Assembly (NCBI GenBank): GCA_021831785.1
Contig: JAKBMB010000026.1
Span: 124,001-188,000 of the forward strand
Direction of reading: 5' to 3'
Source: Deltaproteobacteria bacterium
GTDB lineage: Bacteria > Desulfobacterota > Binatia > Binatales > Binataceae
DNA length: 64,000 nt
The notes below the pieces were generated by a model. The model made no database searches and was not told the origin of the DNA. It was given only the letters and a program-made list of their open reading frames with translations. Position 1 is the first letter of the stretch. Each line of letters begins with the position of its first letter. This document shows positions 43,768 to 51,785 of this stretch, in pieces. The position numbers and the translations under genes are program-made.

Positions 43768-44381
43768 CTGGGAGAACGGTCATAGGTTATACAGCCGTTA
43801 GGGAGGAACAGGGCAATGGCGAAGCGAGTGAAGGTGCAGCCTGCGCAGAAGGGAGAGGCGATAGTTGATTACGAGGAGAAGGTATTTCCCGAGTATGAGG
43901 CGAAGCCCGGGGAGCGGGCATTGTTTTTGATTCACACGGTGCCGTATGAGGGTTCGGTGGGCGCGGTGAATCTGCTCACGGCGATGCGCACCAAGCGCAA
44001 GGGCTATGACGTGAGCATTATTTTCTATGGGCCGGGCTCGTCGATCCCGGTTTACCGGGGATGGCCGAAGATCGGAGAGGATGGATACGGCATCGGCATC
44101 CAGGGACTGCCCAACCTCGTGGAGCGGTTAATCGCCCAGGGAGTAAAGATTTACGCCTGTCGATTTTCGGCTTCCGCGTTGCAAGGGCATCGCGAGGACG
44201 ACTTTATCGCCGGAGTCAAGCTCATCCATCCCACCGACATCTTGGACCTCGTCATCGAGCATCATCGGGCTGGGGCCCTGATCTTCAACACCTGGACGGT
44301 CTAGACGCACTCTTGTAAGGCGCGCCCGACCGCGGCGCGAAGAATAACTATGGACCCAATAGCTCTAAAAGTGGAACTGCA
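43768..44381 (+). repeat. 614-bp perfect direct repeat, copy 1
   Basis: Identical base for base to 45209-45822 (offset 1441). This copy begins with the last 34 bases of an amidohydrolase coding sequence (W-E-N-G-H-R-L-Y-S-R-stop), although no amidohydrolase precedes it. It ends with the first 31 bases of the radical-SAM gene, although none follows. It is therefore the derived copy and the one at 45209 is the original context. Confidence 0.95.
43816..44304 (+). CDS. Sll0783/MSMEG_0572-family nitrogen-starvation protein, copy 1
   Basis: This 162-residue DsrE-like-fold protein is of unknown biochemical role and is the hallmark of Nit1C clusters. Sll0783 of Synechocystis is induced by nitrogen starvation and needed for polyhydroxybutyrate accumulation. 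Sequence landmarks are R-A-L-F-L-I-H-T-V-P-Y-E-G-S-V-G, I-I-F-Y-G-P-G-S-S-I-P and Y-A-C-R-F-S-A-S-A-L-Q-G-H. An AGGGAGGAAC site precedes the ATG. It is identical to the copy at 45257 because both lie in the 614-bp repeat. Confidence 0.88.
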   Translation: MAKRVKVQPAQKGEAIVDYEEKVFPEYEAKPGERALFLIHTVPYEGSVGAVNLLTAMRTKRKGYDVSIIFYGPGSSIPVYRGWPKIGEDGYGIGIQGLPNLVERLIAQGVKIYACRFSASALQGHREDDFIAGVKLIHPTDILDLVIEHHRAGALIFNTWTV

Positions 44382-44396
44382 GAAGGGGGAACACCC

Positions 44397-45242
44397 ATGA
44401 AGGTCAAGAGGAAGGTCTTCGACGCTCACAGTCATATCGGAGGCCTGGTCGCGTACAAGTTCTACGATCTGAAAGAGCCCGTAAAGCCAACTGTAATTGA
44501 GTACGCCTCCGCCAAGGAATACCTCCAACACCTGGACGAGTACGGCGTTGACCGGGCTCTAGTCATATCGAACTACGGCGTGCCGGATTCGGCGCAGCCC
44601 TTTACGCTCAACCCGCTCGTGCTCGACAGCGTACACAAAGCCGATCGCCTGGTCGGCGCGATATGGGTCTCGGCCCTAGCCAAGGACAAAGAACGCACCG
44701 CGGAGGCGCTCAAGCACGCGAAGGAAGAAGGAGTAGTCGCGCTTAAGGCGACTTGTCTTCTTGGCGGAACCTACAAGCCGGCCGATTGGGACGACAGCGC
44801 GCGGGAAATTTGGGAGAGCATAGTTAACGCCGCCCAGGCGCATGACCTAGTCCTTCACTTGCACACAAGCCCCGGCGGCGGCTCGGACATCGGCAACGTG
44901 TTCGAGTTTATCAAGGATTACGGCAAGCGAATCAAGGTTCACATCGTCCACATGGGCGGCGGCGTGAGCGGCCATATCCGGTTGGTTCCCAGATTCATCG
45001 AGTTGGTGCGCGACGGCTACAAGGTTTACACCGACACCACCTGGGCGGTGGGGTTCGGCTCGCGGTGGCTGCTGCATGAAATTGAGCGCACCGGCGTTGG
45101 GACCGATAATGTACTTTTCGCCTCCGACACACCATGGAGCGATTTTCCCTCGGAGTACTGGAAGGTCGAAGGGGCAAAGATTTCCGAGGAATTAAAGAAC
45201 AAGATTTTCTGGGAGAACGGTCATAGGTTATACAGCCGTTAG
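44397..45242 (+). CDS. Amidohydrolase-family (TIM-barrel) hydrolase
   Basis: This 281-residue amidohydrolase_2 protein has the metal-binding H11-S-H13 in F-D-A-H-S-H-I-G-G, further His in L-H-L-H-T-S and I-V-H-M-G-G, and the catalytic-Asp segment F-A-S-D-T-P-W-S. It occupies the place where Nit1C clusters usually carry the nitrilase, between two identical Sll0783-type genes. Hydrolysis or decarboxylation of a small amide or acid is plausible; the substrate is unknown. Its last 33 bases and stop are part of the direct repeat. Confidence 0.82.
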   Translation: MKVKRKVFDAHSHIGGLVAYKFYDLKEPVKPTVIEYASAKEYLQHLDEYGVDRALVISNYGVPDSAQPFTLNPLVLDSVHKADRLVGAIWVSALAKDKERTAEALKHAKEEGVVALKATCLLGGTYKPADWDDSAREIWESIVNAAQAHDLVLHLHTSPGGGSDIGNVFEFIKDYGKRIKVHIVHMGGGVSGHIRLVPRFIELVRDGYKVYTDTTWAVGFGSRWLLHEIERTGVGTDNVLFASDTPWSDFPSEYWKVEGAKISEELKNKIFWENGHRLYSR

Positions 45243-45822
45243 GGAGGAACAGGGCAATGGCGAAGCGAGTGAAGGTGCAGCCTGCGCAGAAGGGAGAGGC
45301 GATAGTTGATTACGAGGAGAAGGTATTTCCCGAGTATGAGGCGAAGCCCGGGGAGCGGGCATTGTTTTTGATTCACACGGTGCCGTATGAGGGTTCGGTG
45401 GGCGCGGTGAATCTGCTCACGGCGATGCGCACCAAGCGCAAGGGCTATGACGTGAGCATTATTTTCTATGGGCCGGGCTCGTCGATCCCGGTTTACCGGG
45501 GATGGCCGAAGATCGGAGAGGATGGATACGGCATCGGCATCCAGGGACTGCCCAACCTCGTGGAGCGGTTAATCGCCCAGGGAGTAAAGATTTACGCCTG
45601 TCGATTTTCGGCTTCCGCGTTGCAAGGGCATCGCGAGGACGACTTTATCGCCGGAGTCAAGCTCATCCATCCCACCGACATCTTGGACCTCGTCATCGAG
45701 CATCATCGGGCTGGGGCCCTGATCTTCAACACCTGGACGGTCTAGACGCACTCTTGTAAGGCGCGCCCGACCGCGGCGCGAAGAATAACTATGGACCCAA
45801 TAGCTCTAAAAGTGGAACTGCA
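45209..45822 (+). repeat. 614-bp perfect direct repeat, copy 2 (original context)
   Basis: This copy spans the end of the amidohydrolase gene, the whole Sll0783-type gene and the first 32 bases of the radical-SAM gene, all intact here. Perfect identity with copy 1, silent positions and spacers included, means a very recent duplication, ongoing conversion, or an assembly artefact. Confidence 0.95.
45257..45745 (+). CDS. Sll0783/MSMEG_0572-family nitrogen-starvation protein, copy 2
   Basis: The product is identical to that at 43816 and has the same ribosome-binding site. It lies 14 bases after the amidohydrolase stop and 45 bases before the radical-SAM gene, the conserved Nit1C neighbour. With the GNAT, AIR-synthase-like, radical-SAM and glycosyltransferase genes it identifies the locus as a Nit1C relative lacking the nitrilase. 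Confidence 0.88.
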   Translation: MAKRVKVQPAQKGEAIVDYEEKVFPEYEAKPGERALFLIHTVPYEGSVGAVNLLTAMRTKRKGYDVSIIFYGPGSSIPVYRGWPKIGEDGYGIGIQGLPNLVERLIAQGVKIYACRFSASALQGHREDDFIAGVKLIHPTDILDLVIEHHRAGALIFNTWTV

Positions 45823-46897
45823 AAGCTTCGGCCTGAAGATTAGGGAGCTGGCAGGGGTTAGGCGCGGAGGAGCGGGACCCGCCGGAGGCATTTATCTAAG
45901 GATCTTGCCCGACACTGAGGGCAATATTCCCGTCGTCGGCGACTTCGTTGATTCCTCGCCCTATAGTCTCGGTCAGATCAACGGCGAAAACTGGGTGTGC
46001 AAAGATGGGGTCGCCTTGGCGCAGGTCGAGCTGATGGGCCTGGCGAAGTTTTATTCCCATGCCACCTCGAGCGGGGCGCCGATGAACCGGATCGGCCTGC
46101 TTCATTGCCCGACGACGTTCGCGACGACCTTGCTGCAGACCTGCATTTTTTGGGAGGACTGGCGGCGATGCAAGTTCTGCGGCATCGAGTTGACCCTCAA
46201 AGACCGGAGCACCGTGGGATTTAAAGACGCTAAAAGCCTGGTGGAGACGATCTCGCTCGCCAGAGAGCTGGACGGCATCACCAACGTAGTGTTCACCAGC
46301 GGCGTTGCTAAAGACGAGGAGCGCGCGCTGCGAAAATACGCCGAGACGTGCGCCGCGGTGAAAGCGGCGACCGGGTTGCCGATCCAACTCCAGATAGTGC
46401 CGCCGGAAGACCTGCGTTGGCTGTCAAGGCTGAACGACTCGGGCGTCGACGCATTAGGAGTTCATATCGAGACCTTCGATTCCGATGTATTTACCAGTGT
46501 CACCCCGGGCAAGGCGAGAATCGGGTTCGACAAATACTTGGAGACCTGGGAGCGGGCGGTGAACGTCTTCGGCAAGTGGCAGGTGAGCACCTACGTGCTG
46601 GTGGGCATCGGGGAAAGGCCGGGGACAATCCTGGATGGAGCAAAAATCTGCGCGGAAATCGGAGTTTACCCGTTCATCGTCCCGTTTCGTCCGATCATCG
46701 GCACGCCGATGGAGACCGTCAAACCGCCGGCTCCCAGGGAGATGGCGGCTCTCTATTTCGAGGCGGCCAAGATTCTCGGGAAATACGCCGGTCGGTCGAA
46801 GAGCAGCCGAGCGGGATGTGTGAGCTGCGGCGAGTGCTCCGCGCTGCCGGATTTCGAGCGGACTTTGAGCGCGTGCGGCTCTGCCGCACGCCCGTGA
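45791..46897 (+). CDS. Sll0785/MSMEG_0568-family radical SAM protein (Nit1C cluster)
   Basis: This 368-residue radical-SAM-like enzyme has a non-standard cluster motif. C118-x8-C127-x2-C130 (in Q-T-C-I-F-W ... R-C-K-F-C-G-I-E) replaces C-x3-C-x2-C, as expected of the MSMEG_0568 subgroup. A second cysteine group C343-x2-C346-x2-C349 near the C-terminus may hold an auxiliary Fe-S cluster. The reaction is unknown; the whole Nit1C set is linked to cyanide/nitrile nitrogen use in pseudomonads. The start codons are shared with the right end of the direct repeat. Confidence 0.85.
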   Translation: MDPIALKVELQSFGLKIRELAGVRRGGAGPAGGIYLRILPDTEGNIPVVGDFVDSSPYSLGQINGENWVCKDGVALAQVELMGLAKFYSHATSSGAPMNRIGLLHCPTTFATTLLQTCIFWEDWRRCKFCGIELTLKDRSTVGFKDAKSLVETISLARELDGITNVVFTSGVAKDEERALRKYAETCAAVKAATGLPIQLQIVPPEDLRWLSRLNDSGVDALGVHIETFDSDVFTSVTPGKARIGFDKYLETWERAVNVFGKWQVSTYVLVGIGERPGTILDGAKICAEIGVYPFIVPFRPIIGTPMETVKPPAPREMAALYFEAAKILGKYAGRSKSSRAGCVSCGECSALPDFERTLSACGSAARP

Positions 46898-46957
46898 ATG
46901 CGCGGCCGTCCGCCCGGGTCCCCAGATACTGGAGCGAGCGCGCGCAGGAGCAAGGAG

Positions 46958-48310
46958 ATGACCAGAGATAACCTCCGCATTGTCATCGTGGGTGGGGGCG
47001 CCGGCGGGATTTCGGCCGCCTCTACGGCGAAGGCGATTGCCCCGCAGGCATCGGTTACTCTTTTTTCCGAGTTCGAGGATGTCGCTTACAGTCCCTGCGG
47101 CATTCCGTTCGTTCACGGCAAGGAGATCCCGAGCTTTCAGAACCTGTTCCTTCAGCAGCGCGAGCACTACGAACGGATAGGGATCGGCCTCAGGCTGGAG
47201 ACCGCCGTGGCCAAGCTTCATCTCAAGAACCACACGGTAACCTCCGCGGCGGACGAGACGACCGAGTGGGACAGGCTGGTGGTGGCCACCGGCTTCGAGT
47301 ACGAAAGCCCGGGGGTCCCGGGCGAGACCCTCGCCGGCCTGCATTACGTCAAAAATATCCGGCGGGCGATGGAGTTCGACAAGCTTCTCGATCTCGTGAA
47401 GCGCGTGGTCGTCGCCCAGGCAACGCCGCTGGGAATCGAAATGGCAGGCAACCTCGCCCATCGCGGGCTTGAAGTCCATCTGGTGGACGAAGGAGCCTGG
47501 ATTCTCTCCGAGATTGCCGATCCGGACATCGCGCAGCCGGTTCAGAAATCGCTGGAGGAATTGGGAGTCACGATTCACCTTGGCGCCAAAGTGTTGGCGT
47601 TTGCCGGTTCGGACGGCAAGCTGCAAGCGGCAAGCACGACCGCGGGAGAGTTGCCCTGCGAGGTCGCGATTATCGCCACCCACAAGCGGCCCAACAACCT
47701 CCTGGCGGCCGAAGCGGGACTGAAGATAGGCTCGACAGGCGGCGTGCTGGTCGATGACCACATGCGGACCTCCGCGCAGGGTGTTTACGCGGCCGGCGAC
47801 TGCGCGGAGATCGTCCATGGCGGCACCGAGCTCCCCATTCAAGGGCTCTCGGGGAGTCATGCCTACGCGCAAGGCCGGGTCGCGGGCGCGAACGCCGCCG
47901 GTGAAGACCGCGCCTACGACCCGGTGTACGTGCCATGGGGAATGGTTGGGGGAAAGGTCCAGGTCGGCGGCGTCTCGATGGGTGAAACGCTGCACAAGGC
48001 ACTTGGAATACCGCACGTCGTCGCCGTCGCGGAAGGGATATCCCGAGCGCGCTATTATCCGGGCGTAACCAAGATTCGCGTCAAACTGATCTGCGACCCC
48101 GGCTCCCTGCGAGTCATGGGCGCGCAGTTGGTTGGCGGCGAGGGCATCAAGGAGAGAGCCGACTTTCTTGCTTTCACGATCAAGCGCGGGGCGACCCTGG
48201 ACGACTTCGCGTGGATGGAGAATGTTTACTCGCCTCCGATTGGCGCCTTAATGGAGCCGATCGCTGTAGCCGCACAGGCCGGCTTGGCGAAGTTCAGGAG
48301 CCAGGGCTGA
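46958..48310 (+). CDS. CoA-disulfide-reductase-family flavoprotein (single active Cys)
   Basis: This 450-residue FAD/NAD(P)H pyridine nucleotide-disulfide oxidoreductase has G-G-G-A-G-G-I-S-A at 12-20 for FAD, one redox Cys47 in S-P-C-G-I-P-F, the second-half G-x-Y-A-A-G-D-C-A-E FAD motif and a C-terminal dimerisation domain with L-V-G-G-E-G-I. The single Cys places it with CoA-disulfide reductase, NADH oxidase and persulfide reductase, not with the two-Cys 2-ketopropyl-CoM carboxylase. In a coenzyme M operon it may reduce a CoM disulfide or act in the final reduction step; this is inferred. It has a good GGAG site before ATG 46958. Confidence 0.8.
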   Translation: MTRDNLRIVIVGGGAGGISAASTAKAIAPQASVTLFSEFEDVAYSPCGIPFVHGKEIPSFQNLFLQQREHYERIGIGLRLETAVAKLHLKNHTVTSAADETTEWDRLVVATGFEYESPGVPGETLAGLHYVKNIRRAMEFDKLLDLVKRVVVAQATPLGIEMAGNLAHRGLEVHLVDEGAWILSEIADPDIAQPVQKSLEELGVTIHLGAKVLAFAGSDGKLQAASTTAGELPCEVAIIATHKRPNNLLAAEAGLKIGSTGGVLVDDHMRTSAQGVYAAGDCAEIVHGGTELPIQGLSGSHAYAQGRVAGANAAGEDRAYDPVYVPWGMVGGKVQVGGVSMGETLHKALGIPHVVAVAEGISRARYYPGVTKIRVKLICDPGSLRVMGAQLVGGEGIKERADFLAFTIKRGATLDDFAWMENVYSPPIGALMEPIAVAAQAGLAKFRSQG

Positions 48311-48331
48311 ATACGGAATTAGAGCACCTGT

Positions 48332-48361
48332 CGGCCGGCCTCGCCGCAAAATGGCCGGCCG
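48332..48361 (+). terminator. GC-rich hairpin after the operon
   Basis: A perfect nine-base stem CGGCCGGCC / GGCCGGCCG with a 12-base loop lies 22 bases after the last gene of the 16-kb operon. No U-tract is present, so it is a possible terminator or stabiliser. Confidence 0.4.
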
Positions 48362-48446
48362 GTCCTCGGCTGGACAAGCCGCCAATTGCGCGAGCTGGCT
48401 CGGCGCGAGTGATACTTCACTCGCGCGGTCGATACGGCTGATAAAG

Positions 48447-48707
48447 ATGTCTGCAAAAATCTCTCTAGCGCAGCGATTTCGAAAAGCGGCGGAAAGATGT
48501 CTGCTGGACTCGGTTGTGGATGAAATGGTCGCGCTGTACCCGGATTGCTGCGCAAAACCTTACCGTAAGGAGAAACTCTATCTAGCACTGGTAAGGCGCG
48601 CCTTCGTATCTGCGTACCTCAATGTGCCCTGGAAGCTGCGCCGCAAACTTATTCTTTTAGCGTCTTACCCGGACGGAAAGCGACCCGGCTGGGGGCGGCG
48701 AAGTTAG
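48447..48707 (+). CDS. Hypothetical small basic protein
   Basis: This 86-residue frame starts at an ATG without a clear ribosome-binding site and encodes a helical, lysine/arginine-rich protein with three cysteines. No family is recognised. It lies between the operon-end hairpin and an IS110 relic and may be part of a decayed region. Confidence 0.3.
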   Translation: MSAKISLAQRFRKAAERCLLDSVVDEMVALYPDCCAKPYRKEKLYLALVRRAFVSAYLNVPWKLRRKLILLASYPDGKRPGWGRRS

Positions 48708-48763
48708 CACCCGTCGGCCTTAGTCCGCCAGAGTGAACTCGCTCCGTTCGGGATGCCGATCAT

Positions 48764-49035
48764 AAGCAAATGGTGATGCGCCGGCGGCTGACGCGCGAGA
48801 AGCTGCTGGCGTCTTTTGCGAATCTGGGATGCTGCATGAAGGGGATGGAAGCTTGCGCAAGCGCGCGCTACTGGGGCCGGGAGCTCCGGAAGCTGAGGCA
48901 CGAAGTGCGGCTGATCAACCCCAAATTCGCCAACACGTACGTCAAGAGCAGCCAGTCCGATCCTAACGATACCGAGACGCTCTGCGAGGCGGTGCGATGG
49001 CCTTCGATGCGGTTTGTCTCCGCTCAAGGTGGGGC
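48764..49035 (+). mobile_element. IS110-type transposase N-terminal relic
   Basis: The frame reads M-R-R-R-L-T-R-E-K-L-L, G-M-E-A-C-A-S-A-R-Y-W-G-R-E-L, H-E-V-R-L-I-N-P-K-F and E-A-V-R-W-P-S-M-R-F-V. This is the DEDD-domain core of IS110 transposases. The N-terminal start and everything after R-F-V are lost, so it is non-functional. It sits about 190 bases from tRNA-Ser. Confidence 0.75.
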
Positions 49036-49221
49036 GAAGTTGCGTTTTTTTGCGCCGTTGGGTTCGGGGCACTTACCCCCGGATTTCCCGGTTACCACTC
49101 TTGTTCCGGTCAATGCCGGCCATACCCGCACGCCTTCAGTTACCGGAGATTTGCCGGAAATTGCGAAAAATTTAAGGCTGCACGCAGATTCAGAAAAAAA
49201 GGACGGAAACTAGCGGGTTTT

Positions 49222-49312
49222 TGGCGGAGAGGGGGGGATTTGAACCCCCGGTGCCACGAGGGCACACGTGATTTCGAGTCACGCCGGTTAAACCAGACTC
49301 CCGAACCTCTCC
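49222..49312 (-). tRNA. tRNA-Ser (anticodon CGA)
   Basis: On the minus strand the gene begins GGAGAGG and ends with the matching acceptor CCTCTCC, discriminator G and encoded CCA. The anticodon loop is CTCGAAA, giving CGA for serine UCG codons. A long variable arm (GTGCCCTCGTGGCAC) confirms a class II serine tRNA, and the T loop is TTCAAAT within a five-base GGGGG/CCCCC stem. Confidence 0.95.
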
Positions 49313-49315
49313 GCT

Positions 49316-50381
49316 GATAGGAAGAGAATTTCTTTTCCGTCGCCGCCGGTCAAGACTCGCCCTGCGGGGGACGGCGCCGTCAGACCCGCGTTAGCCCGGA
49401 TTTCCGTATATGGGCCCAGCCCCTGCGCAAAGGGTCTTGAGCGTGATGACGTGATACCGGTTGCATTCGTATATCCGGCCGCTGGAAATGGGGCGTTAGT
49501 AATTGCTCCAGGCCCTGATGGATCTGCGCGCGCCTTCATCTTCTCGTTTTCACGGCCTCTAAAAGGGCCTTGGAAATCCGCGGATTTGGAAGACGCCGGT
49601 CTGACCGGTTTGCCATCAACATTAGCAAGACCACCTTCGCAACCCTGAGCAAGTAAATGCGTCCCCGGTTACCGTCTCCCGCAGCCGCGCCGGCTTCTCA
49701 CTTCATCCCGAAAGCCGGCGCGGCTGCGGCCGGGATGAGCCGCGCAGCGCGCAGCCGCTGCAAAGGGTGTAACGGAGCCCGGCGACGACACGCCCTTGCG
49801 GGCGGAGCGCTGAGCTACCGCCACTCTGTGGGGCTAAAGCCTGGCGCGGCTGGCCTGTCGTGCGCCGGGGATCGCCGGCGGCCGGTGGGCGTTTGATAAG
49901 GCATGCTCGCTACTACTGGTTTTTGCCGGCGGAAAGTCATCTCACCCGACGGCTCTTTGGGGCCATGCTGCCGAGGATTGCAACGCCGTCGGCGCCAGCG
50001 GGATAACCGGCGAAGGTGCAGCTTCCAAATCGGGCGACGCGCAGACGGGGAACGCAGCGGTGTCTCTGGAAATCGGCTGCGGGCAAGCGGCATCGAGTTC
50101 TCAGCCCGCTGCAACGATAGAACTGACCGCTTTGCCGGCAGACCGCAGCCTCCGCGACGACAAAAGCTTCCAAAACTTGCCCTACGGAACAGATTTGTCC
50201 TAATAGATGTGCTGGCCGGAAGGGCCAAAACGGAAATTCCGGTTTACGGCGTTCCGGCTTATCGGCCCGAAGAGAAAGACGCGCTGCTGCGTGCTGCGAT
50301 CAGCACCCTGGTTTTTGCAGACGCTCGCGAAGAACACGGATCGGTAGCGGCAGAGATTTGTCGCTAAGCGTGGAGATAGTG
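49316..50381. other. Long stretch without a convincing gene
   Basis: About 1 kb with only short or composition-driven frames. A plus-strand frame ending at 50367 contains the plausible coding tail R-P-E-E-K-D-A-L-L-R-A-A-I-S-T-L-V-F-A-D-A, but its beginning is arginine-rich nonsense, so it may be a decayed gene. Nothing else is recognised. Confidence 0.4.
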
Positions 50382-51233
50382 ATGACCCGAGTGAGGGGCG
50401 TTTTCTGTTTAGTGGCGTCCTTGTTGACTGGATGCGCCGGGGTCACCGCGCATCAGCTCAATCCCGGGATGACGGATACGGTAGGACCGGCGGGGCTGCG
50501 GTATTATATGCCGGCGCCGTACCTGCTGGTTGCCGAGTTGCCGCCCGTCGGGGTTAGCGGCCAATCCCCGGAAGCTCCTATGCAGAATCCGCCTAACGTG
50601 ACGCTTCCCCAACCGGAGCCCCCTCCGGGGGTTGTTTCCAATCCGAGCCCGAAAGGCAGCCTACGCGCGAAACGTAGGTCGTCACCCGGCGGCTCTTCCG
50701 CAAACCCTCCCGACGGGAGCGGAAACGCCACCGTGAGCGGCCCGGGTCCATCCTCCTCAACCTCGGTTACGAGCTTTGCAGCGAGCACTCCACAATACGT
50801 AATAAAACTGGTCTATTTGCCGGACCTAAGTCGCCCGATGGCGTTGACAGAGAGCACAGGCTTGCTCGGAACCTACGGGATGAAGCCCGCTTTGCAGAAT
50901 GGGTGGATGCTTACCTCGCTCGACGCCTCAGGCAATAGCGGAGTGCCGGAAACGCTGGCTTCGCTCGCCTCCATCCTCGGAGCAACTGTAGGCGCGCCGT
51001 CGAAGCCCGGCGGCCCGCCACCGCCAACTGCCAGGGATCTCAGGGGCTTCTTCGCGCCCGGGCGCTTCATCCTGCGGCCGGGCTTGTACAAATTCGCGTA
51101 TGACCCACGAGGACAACTCATAGGCCTTCAGGCCCTCACATACTTCACGGGACTTGGCGCTATATCCACGAGCGCCCCAACGGGCCTGTTAAGCGCCGGA
51201 GCGCCCGCCTCGACATCTATGAAAACTCATTAA
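50382..51233 (+). CDS. Predicted lipoprotein of unknown function
   Basis: The 283-residue product begins with a short basic stretch and a hydrophobic leader ending in the lipobox L-L-T-G-C (Cys18), so it should be lipid-anchored. A proline/serine-rich linker covers about residues 60-135. The C-terminal half has a repeated G-x-Y/F-x-L-x-P-G-L-Y-K-F-A-Y-D pattern without a known family. The next gene, 18 bases away, encodes a papain-like protease and the one after it a membrane protein; the tight spacing suggests one functional unit. Confidence 0.65.
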   Translation: MTRVRGVFCLVASLLTGCAGVTAHQLNPGMTDTVGPAGLRYYMPAPYLLVAELPPVGVSGQSPEAPMQNPPNVTLPQPEPPPGVVSNPSPKGSLRAKRRSSPGGSSANPPDGSGNATVSGPGPSSSTSVTSFAASTPQYVIKLVYLPDLSRPMALTESTGLLGTYGMKPALQNGWMLTSLDASGNSGVPETLASLASILGATVGAPSKPGGPPPPTARDLRGFFAPGRFILRPGLYKFAYDPRGQLIGLQALTYFTGLGAISTSAPTGLLSAGAPASTSMKTH

Positions 51234-51251
51234 AGTATAGGAAGAGTAGGA

Positions 51252-51785
51252 ATGCCATTACTGCCGATCGACGACCCCGAGGGCGTTCTGCTTCAGGTGC
51301 CGTTTGTTTCGGAGCAACCGTACGCCGAACTTTGCTGGGCTGCCTGTTGCGAAATGATCTTCAGGAGCTACGGCAGGAACAATGTCACGTTATGCCGGAT
51401 GGCATCGGAAGCATCGGGATTAAACTGCTGTCCCGACCCTTCCAGCAAGGCATGCGACCAGCCCCACTGGCCGGACGACATACTCCGCAATCACGGCTTT
51501 AGCTTTCTGCGCTCAACAAGCGCGCTGACCCTGGCCAACATACTGTACGAAATCAATTGCAAGCGGCCGGTAATGGCGGTGCTCGAATGGCTCGGCGCCG
51601 ACGGGTCGGATGAGGGCAGGCACATAATAGTGGTCGGCGGGTATTACCCTAACTGCGACTTGCTAGTGAACGATCCGCTCAAGGGCCAAGCAAGGCTTGG
51701 CTACGATTACCTGAATGCCGCCTACAACCTCGGGCGGTGGGCGGAATCCTATTACAATTTGACGCCCTTCAATGACACATTCTAA
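51252..51785 (+). CDS. Papain-like cysteine protease (C39/C70-like fold)
   Basis: The 177-residue protein has Q22-P-Y-A-E-L-C28-W-A-A-C-C-E-M with oxyanion Gln and nucleophile Cys, then H124 in G-R-H-I-I-V-V-G-G-Y and N140-D141-P. This is the catalytic set of the papain-like family found in bacterial C39-like and AvrRpt2-like proteases. No signal peptide is seen. The stop overlaps the start of the following membrane-protein gene by 14 bases, so the two are coupled. The target is unknown. Confidence 0.75.
   Translation: MPLLPIDDPEGVLLQVPFVSEQPYAELCWAACCEMIFRSYGRNNVTLCRMASEASGLNCCPDPSSKACDQPHWPDDILRNHGFSFLRSTSALTLANILYEINCKRPVMAVLEWLGADGSDEGRHIIVVGGYYPNCDLLVNDPLKGQARLGYDYLNAAYNLGRWAESYYNLTPFNDTF

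Noticed and set aside
46454-48016. A 520-codon minus-strand open frame opposite the radical-SAM and flavoprotein genes
   Set aside because: It is the antisense of two clearly recognisable genes, is rich in Arg, Gly and His, and shows no family motif. Long antisense frames are expected at this GC content.
46958-48310. 2-ketopropyl-coenzyme M carboxylase
   Set aside because: Considered because of the coenzyme M genes, but that enzyme has a two-Cys redox motif; only one Cys (C47) is present, and no alkyl-CoM transferase or dehydrogenases of the epoxide pathway are nearby.
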